Below, piece after piece: positions 7,777-16,354 of a stretch of DNA of 64,000 nt. A program made the position numbers and the translations under genes. This DNA comes from DATAGF01 sp963834875. Its GTDB lineage: Bacteria; Actinomycetota; Thermoleophilia; Miltoncostaeales; Miltoncostaeaceae. How positions within the stretch are numbered: position 1 is the first letter of the stretch; the number at the start of each line of letters is the position of its first letter. The stretch is from positions 124,001 through 188,000 of the forward strand of contig CAWIDG010000001.1 in assembly GCA_963834875.1 (NCBI GenBank). Reading direction: 5' to 3'. The notes below the pieces were generated by a model that worked only from the letters and a program-made list of their open reading frames with translations, searched no databases and was not told the origin of the DNA.

Positions 7777-8819
7777 TGATCGTCATGCAGGAGGGCGCGA
7801 CCGAGGAGCAGATCCGCCACGTGATCGAGCGGATCGTGCAGGCGGGCGCCCGGGCGCACCCCTCGCGCGGCGAGTTCGTCACGGTCATCGGCGCGATCGG
7901 GGACGACCGGGAGATGGTGGCCTCGCTGCAGCTCGAGGGCGAGCCCGGGGTGGAGAAGGTCGTGCCGATCCTCAAGCCCTACAAGCTCGTGTCGGCCGAC
8001 TTCCGCGGCACCGACCGGGCCGTCGAGGTGGCCGGCCGGCGCATCGGCGGCGGCGCCTTCGGCCTGATCGCCGGGCCCTGCGCGGTGGAGTCGCGCGAGC
8101 AGACCCTCGCGGCGGCGCGCGCCTGCAAGGCCGCCGGGGCGACGCTGCTGCGCGGCGGCGCCTACAAGCCGCGCACGTCGCCCTACGCCTTCTCGGGCCT
8201 CGGCAAGCCGGCCCTCGAGATCCTTGCGGAGGCGCGGGAGGAGACCGGGCTGCCGATCGTGACCGAGCTCATGGACGTCCGCCAGGTGGAGGAGGTGCTC
8301 GAGGTCGCCGACATGGTCCAGCTCGGCGCCCGCAACATGCAGAACTTCGACCTGCTGCGCGAGGTCGGCCGCACGGGCACCCCCGTGCTCCTCAAGCGGG
8401 GGATGGCGAGCACGATCGAGGAGTGGCTGCTCTCGGCCGAGTACATCGCCCGCGAGGGCAACCCCGACATCGTCCTGTGCGAGCGGGGCATCCGCACGTT
8501 CGAGACGGCGACCCGCTCGACGCTCGACATCTCCGCCGTGCCGGTGGTGAAGCTGCACTCGAGCCTGCCCGTGATCGTCAACCCGTCGCACGCGTGCGGC
8601 AGGCGCGACCTCATCCTGCCCATGGCGCGCGCCGCGGTGGTGGCGGGGGCCGACGGCGTCATCGTCGAGGTCCACCCGGCGCCCGAGACCGCGCTGTGCG
8701 ACGGCCCGCAGGCGCTCCACGCCGACACCTTCGCCGCGTGGGTCGCCGACGTGCGGCGCTGCGTCGACCTCATGGGCAAGGTCATGGCGCAGGACGCGCC
8801 GGTCGCCGTCAGCGCCTGA
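7773..8819 (+). CDS. aroF: 3-deoxy-7-phosphoheptulonate (DAHP) synthase with N-terminal regulatory domain
   Basis: The first enzyme of the shikimate pathway, joining PEP and erythrose 4-phosphate. This is the type Ibeta form of 348 residues: a ferredoxin-like/ACT-like regulatory domain (about 1-66, as in Thermotoga) and a TIM barrel. Metal ligands are visible as Cys103 (AGPCAVES), the His of NPSH, Glu in VEVHP and Asp in ALCDGPQ; GGAYKPRTSPY and KRGMAST are also present. The usual DPSH reads NPSH here (GTC AAC at 8577-8582), part of a window-wide pattern. The start overlaps the hisC stop (ATGA); a second ATG follows immediately. Confidence 0.93.
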   Translation: MMIVMQEGATEEQIRHVIERIVQAGARAHPSRGEFVTVIGAIGDDREMVASLQLEGEPGVEKVVPILKPYKLVSADFRGTDRAVEVAGRRIGGGAFGLIAGPCAVESREQTLAAARACKAAGATLLRGGAYKPRTSPYAFSGLGKPALEILAEAREETGLPIVTELMDVRQVEEVLEVADMVQLGARNMQNFDLLREVGRTGTPVLLKRGMASTIEEWLLSAEYIAREGNPDIVLCERGIRTFETATRSTLDISAVPVVKLHSSLPVIVNPSHACGRRDLILPMARAAVVAGADGVIVEVHPAPETALCDGPQALHADTFAAWVADVRRCVDLMGKVMAQDAPVAVSA

Positions 8820-8826
8820 CCGCGGC

Positions 8827-9915
8827 ATGACCCCCGGCCCCGTCGCCATCGTCGGCGTGGGGCTCATGGGCGGCTCGCTCGGCCTCGCCCTCGGCGGCGG
8901 CCCCCGCGAGGTCGTCGGCGTCGACCCCGACCCCGAGGCGCTGCGCGTGGCGCTCGCCGTCGGGGCGGTGGGCCGCGTCGCGGGCTCCCTGGAGGAGGCG
9001 GGCGAGGGCGCCGACGCGGTCGTGCTCGCCGCGCCGGTGCCGGCGCTCGAGGGCCTCGCGCGCCGGGCGCTGGCCGCGACCGCCGACGACTGCCTGGTCA
9101 CGGACCTCGGGTCGGCCAAGGCGGGCCTGCTCGAGGCGCTGTCGCCCGCCGAGCGCGAGCGCTTCATCGGCGGCCATCCGGTGTGCGGCGCCGAGCGCAC
9201 CGGGGTGGCGTTCGCCCGGCGGGACCTCTTCCGCGGCGCCACCTGGTTCGTCACCCCGGGGGCCGAGGCGCGCCCCGAGATGTTCGAGCGCCTGCACGGC
9301 CTGATCGGCTCGGTCGGGGCGCGGCCGGTGGCGATCGACGCCGGCGTGCACGACCGCCTGATGGCGCTGGTCTCGCACCTGCCGCACGTCCTGGCGGGGG
9401 CGCTGGTGAACCAGGCCGCGGACACGGCGCCCGAGGGCCGCGAGGCCCTGCGCTCGGCCGGCCCGTCGTTCGGCGACGCGACCCGCGTCGCGGGCTCGAA
9501 CCCGCCGCTGTGGGCCGACATCCTGCTCGCCAACCGCGAGGCGCTGCTCGACGCCCTCGGCGAGTTCGGGGCGCTCCTCGGCGGCGTCGAGGCGGCGCTG
9601 CGCCGGGGCGACCGCGACTGGCTGCTGCGCTTCATCGGCGACGCCGCCGGCGCGCGGGAGCGCCTGCGCGCGGCCCGGGTCGCGGGCCCCGCCGAGCCGG
9701 CCCGCCTCGTGGTGGCCGTCCCCAACCGCCCGGGGGCGATCTCCGAGATCGCGACCGCGCTCGGGCACGCCCACATCAACATCGAGGACCTCCACCTGCG
9801 GCCGGGGCCGCCCGACGGCGACGGGGAGCTCGAGCTGGTGGTCGACGGCCCCGACGCGGCCCGCGAGGCGGTGCGCCTGGTGACCGAGCGCGGCTACCGC
9901 GCCTCGACCGCGTAA
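8827..9915 (+). CDS. tyrA: Prephenate dehydrogenase with ACT domain
   Basis: TyrA oxidatively decarboxylates prephenate to 4-hydroxyphenylpyruvate for tyrosine. The 362-residue protein has an N-terminal Rossmann motif (GVGLMGGSLGLAL), the segment TDLGSAKAGL, GGHPVCGAERTG and the helical dimerisation domain with HDRLMALVSHLPH. The last about 70 residues form an ACT domain starting VVAVPNRPGAISEIA, the likely site of tyrosine feedback. It begins 7 nt after aroF and ends 12 nt before a convergent sigma-factor gene. Confidence 0.93.
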   Translation: MTPGPVAIVGVGLMGGSLGLALGGGPREVVGVDPDPEALRVALAVGAVGRVAGSLEEAGEGADAVVLAAPVPALEGLARRALAATADDCLVTDLGSAKAGLLEALSPAERERFIGGHPVCGAERTGVAFARRDLFRGATWFVTPGAEARPEMFERLHGLIGSVGARPVAIDAGVHDRLMALVSHLPHVLAGALVNQAADTAPEGREALRSAGPSFGDATRVAGSNPPLWADILLANREALLDALGEFGALLGGVEAALRRGDRDWLLRFIGDAAGARERLRAARVAGPAEPARLVVAVPNRPGAISEIATALGHAHINIEDLHLRPGPPDGDGELELVVDGPDAAREAVRLVTERGYRASTA

Positions 9916-9927
9916 CTCCGAGCGCCC

Positions 9928-11174
9928 CTAGCGCGTCGCGCGGCCCGCCAGGTAGTCGCGCTCGGCGGGGTTGTCCGTGAGGCGGGCGGCGACCGCGTAC
10001 TCGGCGGCGGCCTCCTCGGCGCGGCCGAGCCGCCGCAGGAGGTCGGCGCGGGTCGCCGAGAGCGGGGCGTAGGCCCCGAGCGCGCCGCCGGCGCTCAGCT
10101 CCTCGACGATCTCCAGGGCTCGCGCCGGCCCCTCGACCTCGGCCACCGCGACCGCCCGGTTGAGCGCGACGACCGGCGAGGGCGCCCGCCGCATCAGCTC
10201 GTCGTAGAGCGCGAGGATCTGGGGCCAGTCGGTCGCGGCGGCGGACGGGGCCTCGGCGTGGACCGCCGCGATCGCGGCCTGCAGGGCGAAGCGCCCCGGC
10301 GGGCGCCGCATCCGCAGGGCCCGCTCCACGCCGGCGATCCCGTCGGCGATCGCCTCGCGATCCCAGAGCGCGCGGTCCTGCTCGGGGAGCAGGATCAGGG
10401 CGCCCCCGGCGTCGGTTCGCGCGGCCCGGCGCGCGTGCTGGAGCGTCATGAGGGCGAGCAGGCCCGCGGGCTCGGCCTCGTCGGGCATGAGGCCGGCCAG
10501 GACGCCGCGCCAGCCGGATCGCCTCCTCGGCCACGTCGTCCCGGCGCAGGGCCGGGCCCGGCGGTGGCGACGTAGCCCTCGGTGAAGACGAGCGAGAGGA
10601 CGGTGAGCACCGCGTCGAGGCGCTCGGGCAGGCGCTCGGCCGGCGGCACCTCCAGCGGGATGCCCGCGTCGCGGATCTTGCGCTTGGCGCGCACCAGCCG
10701 CTGGGCCACGGTCGGCGGCGGCAGGAGCAGGGCGCGCGCGACCTCGGGCACGGTGAGGCCGGCGACCAGGCGCAGGGTCAGCGGCACCTGGGCGTCGGGG
10801 GAGAGGGCCGGGTGGCAGCACGCGAAGATCAGCCCGAGGCGCTCGTCGGGGATCTCGGTCTCGTCGAGGTCGTCGGGGATCATCTCGGTCACCCGCCGCT
10901 CCAGGTCGCGCGCGCGGGCCGCCTCGGACGCCCGCCGGGTCCGCTCGCGCCGGAGGCGGTCGACCGCCCGGTTGCGCGCGGTCGTGAGGATCCACGCCAG
11001 CGGCGCGTCCGGCACGCCGTCCCGCGGCCAGCGCGCGAGCGCGGCGGCGTACGCGTCCTGCAGCGCGTCCTCGGCGCGGTCGATGTCGCCGAGGACGCGC
11101 GCGAGCACGGCCAGCGCCCGCGCGCCCTCGTCGCGGACGAGGCGGGCGACGGCCTCGCGGCCGTCCTCCGTCAA
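9928..11174 (-). CDS. ECF42-type RNA polymerase sigma factor with C-terminal TPR region (two frameshifts)
   Basis: ECF sigma factor of the group usually encoded beside YCII/DGPF proteins. The TTG start overlaps the YCII stop. The N-terminal part reads continuously through sigma-2 (ALQDAYAAALARWP, AWILTTARNRAVDRLRR) and sigma-4 (RLVAGLTVPEVARALLLPPP) to FTEGYVATAG. After that the frame changes near 10560 and again near 10510, and continues as the ECF42 extension (VLAGLMPDEAEPAGLLALM, ALYDELMRRAPSPVVALNRA) to the TAG at 9928. That tail resembles TPR-like helices. No anti-sigma factor is seen. The indels lie in G/C runs and may be assembly errors. Confidence 0.85.
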
Positions 11175-11521
11175 TCGAACTCCACGATCGGCCGCACCTC
11201 GACGCTCCCGGAGTCGACGCTCGGGATGCGCCGCGCCGCCTCGATCGCCTGGTCGAGCGTCTCGCACTCGATCATGTAGTAGCCGCCGAGCTGCTCGCGC
11301 GTCTCGGCGAACGGCCCGTCGGTGACCTGGGCCTGGCCGTCCCGCACCCGCACCGTCGTCGCGGCGGACGTCGGGTACAGGGCGTCGCCGCCCCGCATGA
11401 TGCCCTCGGCCGTGATCGCCTCCGTATAGGCGTTCCACCCGGCCGTCTCGGCCGCCGACGCCTTCTCGGAGACCTCGCTCCACTGGCTCTCGTCCCCGTA
11501 GATCAGCAGCAAATACCGCAC
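11171..11521 (-). CDS. YCII/DGPF-domain protein, ECF42 partner
   Basis: A 116-residue YCII-related protein (YRYLLLIYGDE-type start, MRGGDALYPTSAATTVR, and the hallmark DGPFAETREQLGGYYMIE). DGPF proteins are the standard neighbours and targets of ECF42 sigma factors; their biochemistry is not settled. The GTG at 11521 follows GGAGG by 6 nt. The longer open frame upstream has no family residues. The stop overlaps the TTG start of the sigma factor gene, so the two are translationally coupled. Confidence 0.9.
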   Translation of the reverse strand: MRYLLLIYGDESQWSEVSEKASAAETAGWNAYTEAITAEGIMRGGDALYPTSAATTVRVRDGQAQVTDGPFAETREQLGGYYMIECETLDQAIEAARRIPSVDSGSVEVRPIVEFD

Positions 11522-11533
11522 ATCGCACCTCCG

Positions 11534-11567
11534 GATCGGGGGCGGGCCCGCCGCCCGCGTGTCGACA
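11534..11567 (-). promoter_or_regulatory. Possible ECF42-type promoter before the YCII gene
   Basis: On the minus strand TGTCGA (11562-11567) is followed after 23 nt by CGATC (11534-11538), just before the GGAGG of the YCII gene. From memory, ECF42 promoters have TGTCGA at -35 and a CGA/TC-like -10, so autoregulation is plausible. The spacing is longer than expected, hence the low confidence. Confidence 0.3.
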
Positions 11568-11607
11568 AGTAGACGCGGCCCGGGCCCGGAAATCGACCGC
11601 CCGCCCT

Positions 11608-12436
11608 TCAGGCGCCGTCCAGGTGCTGCAGGATCGCCTTGGACAGGGCCCCGCCGCGCCAGGCGAGCGGCGACTCGCCCTCGTCCTCGACCAGCAGCCG
11701 TGCGCCCGGGATGCGGCGGGCGTACTCCTCGGCCACGGCGAGGGGGTGGTCGGGGTCGGCGCCGTCGCGGCTGCCGACGACCAGCGTCGGCACGGCGAGC
11801 CCCGCCAGCGCCTCGAGGCCGTCGAAGGCGGCCGTCCGCGGGATGCCCCGCAGCGCCGCCGCGACCGCGCCGGGGTGCTGGTGGCGGGCGATCCGCTGGA
11901 GGATCACGGTGCGCACCGAGTCGCGCCAGCGCTCGTCGAGGGTCAGCGGCCCGAGGGCCGCGAGGAAGCCCTCCGGCCCGCCGCGCTCGAGCCCGTCGGC
12001 GAGGCGGTCCCACCGGTCGAGGTCGGCGCTGGGCCGGCCCAGGTGCGCCGGCGTGACCAGGGCCAGCGCGCTCACGCGCTCGGGGTGGGCGAGCGCCAGC
12101 GCGACGGCCGTCGCCGCCCCCATCGACTGGCCGGCGACCGCGGCGCGCGGGAGGCGCGCGGCGTCCAAGACCGCGACGGCGTCGCGCACCAGCTCATCGT
12201 AGGTGTACGCTCTCGGGGCCGCCCGCCGGCGACGACGCTCCGTGGCCGCGCGCGTCGTAGGCGACCACCGGGTGCCCGGCCCGCTCGAGCACCCGCGAGC
12301 CGTGGACGACGTAGCGCCGCGTCGCGGTGAGCCCGTGCAGCAGCAGGACCGGCTCCGCGTCGCCCGGCGATGCCTCGCCCGCGAGCACGACGCCGTCCCG
12401 CCGAGCCTCGAGGGCCGCGGCCGGGGTGGTCATCAC
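11608..12436 (-). CDS. Alpha/beta-hydrolase fold protein (one frameshift)
   Basis: The N-terminal segment (MTTPAAALEARRDGVVLAGE, LLLHGLTATRRYVVHG, VVAYDARGHGASSP) reads in one frame to about 12215. From DELVRDAVAVLDA onward the protein continues in a second frame through the nucleophile elbow GQSMG, to a C-terminus at 11608. One base seems lost near 12215-12230. The acid position LVVGSRDGADPDHP is present. At the place where the catalytic His is expected (usually GH(S/M)P) the sequence reads EGESPLAW, so activity is doubtful unless a neighbouring His serves. Substrate unknown. It lies upstream of the YCII-sigma pair on the same strand. Confidence 0.75.
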
Positions 12437-12515
12437 CCCAGGATGTCATGTGAGTCATACGCCCCTCGCCCGGCTCCGCCTGGCGGCGGGGCGCGCCGTC
12501 CGAGGGGCTGAGCTG

Positions 12516-12659
12516 TCAGGCGGCGATGCCGAGCGGGGAGGCGCAGCCGGGGCAGTAGGGCTCGCCGTCCTCGTCGGGCGACCCGTCATCGGGAGCGCGC
12601 CAGAGCTCGTCGCCGGGCTCGAGCGGCTCTCCGCAGTCGTGGCACGCGTAGGGCGTCAT
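12516..12659 (-). CDS. Small zinc-ribbon protein
   Basis: A 47-residue protein with two CxxC knuckles, ACHDCG near the N-terminus and YCPGCA near the C-terminus, joined by an acidic loop (DDGSPDEDGEP). This is a typical treble-clef or rubredoxin-like zinc ribbon. Its function is unknown. A CATATT hexamer ends 6 nt before its ATG, similar to the leaderless geometry seen elsewhere. It is divergent from the unknown gene at 12699, with a 39-nt gap. Confidence 0.7.
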   Translation of the reverse strand: MTPYACHDCGEPLEPGDELWRAPDDGSPDEDGEPYCPGCASPLGIAA

Positions 12660-12698
12660 GGCGCCAATATGGCGGCGGCCCCGGACGGATGTGGTGTG

Positions 12699-13649
12699 AT
12701 GGGCCGGATGGACGACGCGGCGGCGAGGGCCCGCGAGACCGCAGAGGGGGCCCTCGGCCACCCGGTGCCGTACGCGCTTCCCCCGGAGGAGGGCGGGCCG
12801 ATCGCCGCGGGGTCCGTCGCGGGAGACCCCCCGTGCGCGCGCGTCGCCTGGGTCTCCCCGCAGGGCACGGTCATCGCCCGGGTCGCCTGCCCGCCGGGGC
12901 GGCCGAGCCGGTGGCGGCCCGTCGTGGCCGCGGCCGTGGCCCTCGAGGCCCCGCCCCACGCCGACCGGGTGCTGGTGGGCCGCCTCGCGCCCGGGGCCAC
13001 GGCGGCTCGGCCGGTCTTGGCGACCCCGGACGAGGTGCCGGCGGCCCGGGTGGGCGGGGAGGGCCTCGTCCTGGCGCGCATCCCCGCCGAGGTCGCGGTG
13101 CTCGGGGTGGACGCGCTCGACGCCTCGGGCGAGCCGATCGGCCGGCTGGCGCGCCCCGGGGTCTCGGAGCTCCGCTTCGACGGGTCGTCGGTGAGCGGGC
13201 GGCTGGGCGCGACGCACGGGATGGGCGCCGGCATCGGGAGCGGCCGCTGGACGCCCGGGCTCGCGGAGGCCGCCTTCGAGGCGGGGTACGAGGCGTGGCT
13301 GCCCACCTGGATGCCGGCGGGCCTGGAGCGCGGGCGCCCGCGGGTGGAGCCGGACGTCGCCTACCCCGCGGCGCCTCCGGCGATCGTCATCGCCTGGACC
13401 GGCGCCGACGGCGCGCGCGTGCTCCTGCGCCAGACGCCCGCGCCGCTCGCGAGCCCCGAGACCGGCGGCCGGGGCGCGCGCCTCGCGCCCATCGGCGAGG
13501 TGGAGGGGGTCCTCCGGGGCCCCCGCCTCGTGACGCTGGTCTGGGAGGGCCCCGAGCGGGCCTTCGGGCTCCAGGTGCGCGGGATGCCCGGGGGGGAGGA
13601 GGTCGCGCTGCGCGTGGCCCGCTCCATCCGCCCGGACGCGGTCCGCTAG
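12699..13649 (+). CDS. Unknown protein, possible DUF4367-like C-terminal domain
   Basis: I do not recognise this 316-residue protein with certainty. There is no signal peptide or membrane segment. The last third (AFEAGYEAWLPTWMPAGLER, then a beta-rich stretch ending GEVEGVLRG, LVTLVWEGPERAFGLQVRG, EEVALRVARSI) resembles DUF4367/MucB-type domains often attached to anti-sigma factors. The middle is rich in short beta strands. The ATG at 12699 and one at 12708 are both possible starts. It ends 35 nt before aroA and lies in the block that splits the aro supraoperon. A role with the nearby ECF sigma factor is possible but unproved. Confidence 0.6.
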   Translation: MGRMDDAAARARETAEGALGHPVPYALPPEEGGPIAAGSVAGDPPCARVAWVSPQGTVIARVACPPGRPSRWRPVVAAAVALEAPPHADRVLVGRLAPGATAARPVLATPDEVPAARVGGEGLVLARIPAEVAVLGVDALDASGEPIGRLARPGVSELRFDGSSVSGRLGATHGMGAGIGSGRWTPGLAEAAFEAGYEAWLPTWMPAGLERGRPRVEPDVAYPAAPPAIVIAWTGADGARVLLRQTPAPLASPETGGRGARLAPIGEVEGVLRGPRLVTLVWEGPERAFGLQVRGMPGGEEVALRVARSIRPDAVR

Positions 13650-13672
13650 CGTCCGGCTCCCGGCGCGGCGGC

Positions 13673-13678
13673 TAGGCT
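13673..13678 (+). promoter_or_regulatory. -10 element for aroA, leaderless geometry
   Basis: TAGGCT ends 6 nt before the aroA ATG and no ribosome-binding site is present, so aroA-cmk-plsC-der has its own start even though it is collinear with hisC-aroF-tyrA. Confidence 0.5.
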
Positions 13679-13684
13679 TCGCCG

Positions 13685-14989
13685 ATGCCGGTCGTCCGCG
13701 TGGCCCCCGTCCCGGCGCTCCACGGGACGCTCCGCGTCCCGCCGGACAAGTCCCTGACCCATCGCGCGCTGCTGCTGGCCGCCGTCTCCGACGGCGAGGC
13801 CCGGATCGCGCGGCCGCTCGACTCCGCCGACACGGGCGCCACCCTCGACGCCGTCGAGGCGTGCGGGGTGAGCGTCGACGGCCATCTCGGCGACGCGGTG
13901 GCGGTGGCGGGTCGCGGCCTGCGGGGCCTGTGGCCGCCGCCGGCCATCGACTGCGCCAACGCCGGGACGCTGATGCGGCTGCTGCCCGGCCTGCTGGTGG
14001 GGCAGGGCGCCGAGCACGTGGTGCTCGACGGCGACGACTCGTTGCGGGCGCGCCCGATGACGCGGATCGCGCGCCCGCTGCGGGCGATGGGCGCGGTCGT
14101 GTTCACGGCGCCCGGCGGGACGCCGCCGGTGGTGGTGAGCGGCGGGACGCCGCTGCACGCCGCCGAGCACCGGCTCGAGATCGCGAGCGCCCAGGTCAAG
14201 AGCTGCCTGCTGCTCGCGGGGCTCTTCGCCGACGGCGAGACCTGGGTCCACGAGCCCGCGCCGTCGCGCGACCACACCGAGCGGATGCTCGAGGCCGCCG
14301 GCGTGCCGCTCCTCCGCGAGGGCGGCGCCGTCGGCGTCCGCGGGCCGGTCGAGCGGCTCTCCCTCCCCGACCTGGAGGTGCCCGGCGACTTCTCCTCGGC
14401 CGCCCCGCACCTCGTCGCGGGGGCGCTGCTGGGCGACCCGGAGGTGAGGCTCGAGGGCGTCAACCTGAACCCGCGGCGCACGGGCCTGCTGGCCGTGATG
14501 CGCCGCATGGGCGCCGACGTGCGCGAGGAGCCGGGCGCCGACGTCGCAGGCGAGCCGTGCGGCTCCCTGGCCGTCGGCCGCGCCGGCGCGCTCCACGCGA
14601 CCGAGGTCTCGCCCGAGGAGGTGCCGTCGATGATCGACGAGCTCCCGCTCGTCGGCGTCCTCGGGGCGCTGGCGACCGGGACGACGATCGTGCGCGGCGC
14701 GGCCGAGCTGCGCGCGAAGGAGAGCGACCGCATCGCCGCCCTCGTGGCGGCGCTCCGCGCGCTGGGCGTGCGCGCGCAGGAGCGGGACGACGGCTTCGAG
14801 GTGCGCGGCGAGGGGCGCCTGCCGGGCGGGACGATGGTCTCGGCGGGCGACCACCGGCTGGCGATGGTCGGCGCCGTGGCGGGCCTCGCGAGCCTCGACG
14901 GGGTGGCGGTGGGCGGCTTCGAGGCGGTCGCCGTCTCATACCCGGGCTTCGCTCAGGACCTGGCCGGCCTGGGGGCGGTCCCGGCGTGA
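13685..14989 (+). CDS. aroA: 3-phosphoshikimate 1-carboxyvinyltransferase (EPSP synthase)
   Basis: AroA transfers the enolpyruvyl group of PEP to shikimate 3-phosphate. The 434-residue protein shows PDKSLTHRALLLAA at the N-terminus, the PEP-site loop as CANAGTLMRLLPG, the phosphate-binding SLRARPMTRIARPL, the hinge DHTERML and the C-terminal signature AKESDRIAAL with GDHRLAMV. Length and motif order are normal. The downstream cmk overlaps by 4 nt. The aroA-cmk link is common in bacteria. Confidence 0.95.
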   Translation: MPVVRVAPVPALHGTLRVPPDKSLTHRALLLAAVSDGEARIARPLDSADTGATLDAVEACGVSVDGHLGDAVAVAGRGLRGLWPPPAIDCANAGTLMRLLPGLLVGQGAEHVVLDGDDSLRARPMTRIARPLRAMGAVVFTAPGGTPPVVVSGGTPLHAAEHRLEIASAQVKSCLLLAGLFADGETWVHEPAPSRDHTERMLEAAGVPLLREGGAVGVRGPVERLSLPDLEVPGDFSSAAPHLVAGALLGDPEVRLEGVNLNPRRTGLLAVMRRMGADVREEPGADVAGEPCGSLAVGRAGALHATEVSPEEVPSMIDELPLVGVLGALATGTTIVRGAAELRAKESDRIAALVAALRALGVRAQERDDGFEVRGEGRLPGGTMVSAGDHRLAMVGAVAGLASLDGVAVGGFEAVAVSYPGFAQDLAGLGAVPA

Positions 14990-15654
14990 TCGTCGCGATC
15001 GACGGGCCCGCCGGCGCCGGCAAGAGCACGGTGGCGCGGGCGGTCGCGCGCCGCCTCGGCGCCGCGTACCTCGACACCGGCGCGATGTACCGGGCCCTGA
15101 CGTGGCTCGCGATCCAGCGCGGCCTGGCGCCGTCCGACGGCGAGGCGCTGGCCGCGCTCGCCCGCGAGCACCCGGTGGAGATCGAGCCGACCGACGACGG
15201 CGACCGCGTGCGGATCGCCGGGCGCGACGTGACGGCGGCGATCCGCTCGCCCGAGGTCGCCGCCGAGGTGTCGGCGGTCTCGGCCCACCCCGGGGTGCGC
15301 GAGGAGATCGTGGCGTTGCAGCGGGCGCTCATGTCGAGCGGCGACTGGGTCTCCGACGGCCGCGACGTCGGCAGCACCGTGCGGCCGGACGCCGACCTCA
15401 AGGTCTTCCTCACCGCCACCCCGCAGGAGCGCGCGCACCGCCGGCGCGCCGAGCTGGCCGCGGGCGGCGTCCACCTCGACGAGGCGCAGGTGCTGGACGA
15501 TGTCCGCCGCCGTGACGAGCTCGACAGCACGCGGCCCGCCAGCCCGCTGCGCGTGGCCGAGGGCGCGGTCGTGATCGACTCCTCCGGGATGGACGCGGAC
15601 GAGGTGGTCGACCGCGTGATGGGCCTCGTCGCCGCCCGCGCCGGCGGCGGCTGA
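14986..15654 (+). CDS. cmk: Cytidylate kinase
   Basis: Cmk phosphorylates CMP and dCMP. The 222-residue protein has a P-loop GPAGAGKST (residues 7-15), the CMP-binding LDTGAMYRALTW, and the conserved SDGRDVGSTVRPDADLKVFL with the lid RRRDELDSTRPASPL. The GTG start overlaps the aroA stop (GTGA). Position between aroA and plsC-der fits other Actinobacteria. Confidence 0.95.
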   Translation: MIVAIDGPAGAGKSTVARAVARRLGAAYLDTGAMYRALTWLAIQRGLAPSDGEALAALAREHPVEIEPTDDGDRVRIAGRDVTAAIRSPEVAAEVSAVSAHPGVREEIVALQRALMSSGDWVSDGRDVGSTVRPDADLKVFLTATPQERAHRRRAELAAGGVHLDEAQVLDDVRRRDELDSTRPASPLRVAEGAVVIDSSGMDADEVVDRVMGLVAARAGGG

Positions 15655-15657
15655 CCC

Positions 15658-16354
15658 GTGGCCTCCGACTTCTACTCCGTCCCGCCGGTCACGCGGCGCT
15701 GGTGGGTCTTCGGCCAAATGGTGCTGGTGCCGCAGATCATCTGGATGAAGCGGATGCGGCGCGTGAGCGGCCGGGAGCACCTGCCGCCCGCCGGGCCGAC
15801 GCTGGTCGTCTGCAACCACGTCTCGCGGGCCGACCCGCCGACCCTGGGCCTCGCGGCCCGGCCGCGCCGGACCTACTACATGGCCAAGTCGGAGCTGTTC
15901 CGCATCCCCCTCTACCGCCGGGCGATCTGGCGCCTCGGGGCCTTCCCGGTCGAGCGCGGCGGCGCCGACCGCCGGGCGCTGCGCATGGCGCGCGAGGTCC
16001 TGCGCCGCGGCGACGTCCTCCTGATGTTCCCGGAGGGCACCCGCAACCCGGAGGGTCGCCTGCGCCCCGGGCTGCCGGGGGCCGGGTCGCTCGGCCTGGA
16101 GCCGGGGGTGACCGTCGTGCCCGCCGCCGTCTGGGGCAGCCAGAAGCGGTTCGGGCCGATCCGCGTCGTCTACGGGCCCGCCGCTCGACCTCTCCGACCT
16201 GGGCGACGGGCCGCGCAGCCGGCGCTCGCAGGTCGCCGTGGAGCGGATGATGGCCGCGATCGCGGCGCTCCTGCCGCTGGCGGGCGGGCCGGCCCAGGAG
16301 CCGCCCGGCAGCCTCGACCCCGCCGACGCCCCGCCGGAGGTGGTGGATGGCTGA
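15658..16354 (+). CDS. plsC: 1-acyl-sn-glycerol-3-phosphate acyltransferase (one frameshift)
   Basis: PlsC acylates lysophosphatidic acid to phosphatidic acid at the membrane. Motif I NHVSRADP (His54, Asp59), motif FPEGTRN (124-130) and the Val/Pro-rich motif IV (VTVVPAAVWG) are intact in one frame. Near 16176 the frame changes in a GGGCCCGCC run; removing one C restores GPPLDLSDLGDGPRSRRSQ and a C-terminal tail to the TGA at 16354. That tail overlaps the der start, as expected for an operon, so the shift is probably an assembly indel. The GTG start is 4 nt after cmk. Confidence 0.85.

Noticed and set aside
8577..8582. DAHP synthase metal ligand lost by NPSH
   Set aside because: In the Thermotoga enzyme the metal ligands are the Cys, the His of DPSH, a Glu and a later Asp, all present here; the changed Asp is conserved but not a ligand, so no loss of activity is claimed.
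7443..9782. Minus-strand open frame (779 codons) opposite hisC, aroF and tyrA
   Set aside because: Low-complexity Ser/Arg/Pro translation, no motif, and the plus strand encodes three well-conserved enzymes.
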